Source: Luminiphilus sp. (GTDB lineage: Bacteria; Pseudomonadota; Gammaproteobacteria; Pseudomonadales; Halieaceae). From it: DNA of 6,155 bases. Of the stretch, positions 5,171 through 6,155 are shown piece after piece (the stretch's first letter is position 1; every line of letters begins with the position of its first letter). Under the pieces are notes generated by a model. It was not told the DNA's origin. It ran no database searches and worked only from the letters and a program-made list of their open reading frames with translations. The stretch covers positions 1-6,155 of the forward strand of contig JAOHHD010000038.1 of assembly GCA_028117185.1 (NCBI GenBank), given 5' to 3'. Both the position numbers and the translations under genes were made by a program.

Positions 5171-6155
5171 TCACGCACCCCCCTGTGAACGCCCTCAACG
5201 AGCGAACATTGGATGAACTGCATACCGTTGTTCAACAGTTAGAGCATCAAGACGATATTGATGCCGTGGTGATCACCGGTGCACGCGGCGCGTTTGTCGC
5301 GGGTGCAGACGTCAAAGAGCTATTAGAAGTCGGTGAAGCCGGCGACTTGGAATCGGCACGAACGCCGCCTAACACCGCACAAGCCGCCTTCGCCGCGCTT
5401 GAGCAACTCGGCAAACCCGTCATCGCAGCGGTCAATGGCCCTGCTCTGGGCGGCGGCAACGAGCTGGTGTTGGCCTGCTCCTATGTCATTTCGGCGCCGC
5501 ATGCGCAGTTTGGACAGCCCGAAATCAACCTCAACTTGCTGCCCGGTTATGGCGGCACACAGCGTTTGGTGCGCAAGCTGTATCGCCGTCAAGGCGAGGC
5601 CGGTATGGCCGAGGCCCTCCGTCTGATGGTGAGCGGCCGTAATATTTCGACGCCTGAGGCGCTGGCCTGCGGCCTAGTCGATGAGGTGGTCACCGAAGCA
5701 GGCGCCTCCTCGGTAGAAATTGCTATGGCACGATTGCGCGCCCACTTTAACAACGAGGGCCCACTCGCTGCCGCACAAGCCGAGCATCAAAAAGCCTTGG
5801 CTGATAAGGACCAAGGCATCCCTTACTCTGAGACCATCTTAGAACAGCCCGCCTTGAGCCAGTCGCTGGCGCAAATTAGAGCCAGTGGTCGAGGCAGATG
5901 CGTCGACCGCGTGCTGGAAGCGGTCGCAACTGGAGCGAGTCAGGGACAATCTGCTGGTCTGCTCCGAGAGGCTGAGCTATTTGCCGAAGCGGTCTGTGAC
6001 CCAGAATCTGGGCCAGCGGGCATTACCGCGTTTCTCGAAAAGCGCAGTGCCCCGCTCCCCACCCGCCACACCGATGTTGCCCCGGATGCCGCGGGCGACG
6101 CGGTTGCCTCGTTACTCGAGTCCGGCGATTTATTGCCAATGGGCGCCAGCTTTTT
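5077..6155 (+). CDS. pcs: Propionyl-CoA synthase, enoyl-CoA hydratase module (partial, shifted frame, runs off window)
   Basis: This reading frame is open from 5026 to the window edge and is -1 relative to the synthetase module. Recognisable PCS sequence starts near LAEARQIIQTWRYIRVE (5077 onward), continues with THPPVNALNERTLDEL, and covers a crotonase-fold hydratase that would dehydrate 3-hydroxypropionyl-CoA to acrylyl-CoA. The oxyanion-hole segment is FVAGADVKEL, and the two catalytic glutamates are in GGGNEL (codon 5461) and FGQPEINLNLLPGYGG (codon 5521). The later segment REAELFAEAVCDPESGPAGI, then KRSAPLPTRH and LLPMGASFF, matches the remembered passage leading into the reductase module. 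No stop occurs in the 376 codons from 5026. No good independent start is visible: the first ATG is near 5605, inside the domain, and TTG 5164 or GTG 5167 (with a weak AAGG at 5152-5155) would cut off the first strand. The C-terminal NADPH-dependent reductase module is expected past the right edge but is not in view. The start given is where homology resumes, not a start codon. Confidence 0.88.

Overview
The window looks like a chromosomal segment of a moderately GC-rich proteobacterium. The SmpB sequence resembles gammaproteobacterial SmpB, and a propionyl-CoA synthase is known from some marine aerobic groups such as the OM60/NOR5 (Halieaceae) clade. That placement is an inference from remembered family resemblance, not from a search.

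Layout. Positions 1-110 are upstream sequence with a consensus -10 box (99-104) so close to the smpB ATG at 111 that a leaderless transcript is suggested. smpB (111-596, +) encodes the tmRNA partner of trans-translation. Positions 597-971 separate two convergent genes and hold no gene; they contain an array of about 8.5 degenerate copies of an exact 20-bp period (711-880). Two minus-strand genes follow in transcription order from right to left: a MOSC-domain protein (2230-1733) and a TauE/SafE-type membrane exporter (1736-972). They share an ATGA stop/start overlap and are therefore probably translationally coupled. Positions 2231-2686 form a divergent intergenic region with several short repeats that could be regulatory.

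From 2687 to the right edge lies the most informative part: a propionyl-CoA synthase (PCS) like that of Chloroflexus aurantiacus, a fusion of acyl-CoA synthetase (ACS), enoyl-CoA hydratase (ECH) and enoyl-CoA reductase (ER) that turns 3-hydroxypropionate into propionyl-CoA. The ACS module is complete (2687 to about 5080), with its AMP-binding and catalytic lysine motifs. The ECH module has both catalytic glutamates, and its frame runs open off the right edge just before the expected ER module.

The two modules are NOT in the same reading frame. The ACS frame ends at a TGA at 5168-5170 after about 29 non-homologous residues, and the ECH homology is in the -1 frame from about 5077. Compared with remembered PCS proteins, about 25 linker residues are also missing at this junction. 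A small out-of-frame deletion in the interdomain linker, real or from assembly, is the simplest reading. A natural split into ACS and ECH-ER polypeptides is the more exciting alternative.

Functionally, PCS points to use of 3-hydroxypropionate (or acrylate-derived carbon) through propionyl-CoA. The MOSC/TauE pair may deal with a sulfur compound or organic acid, but nothing in the sequence ties it to PCS beyond adjacency.
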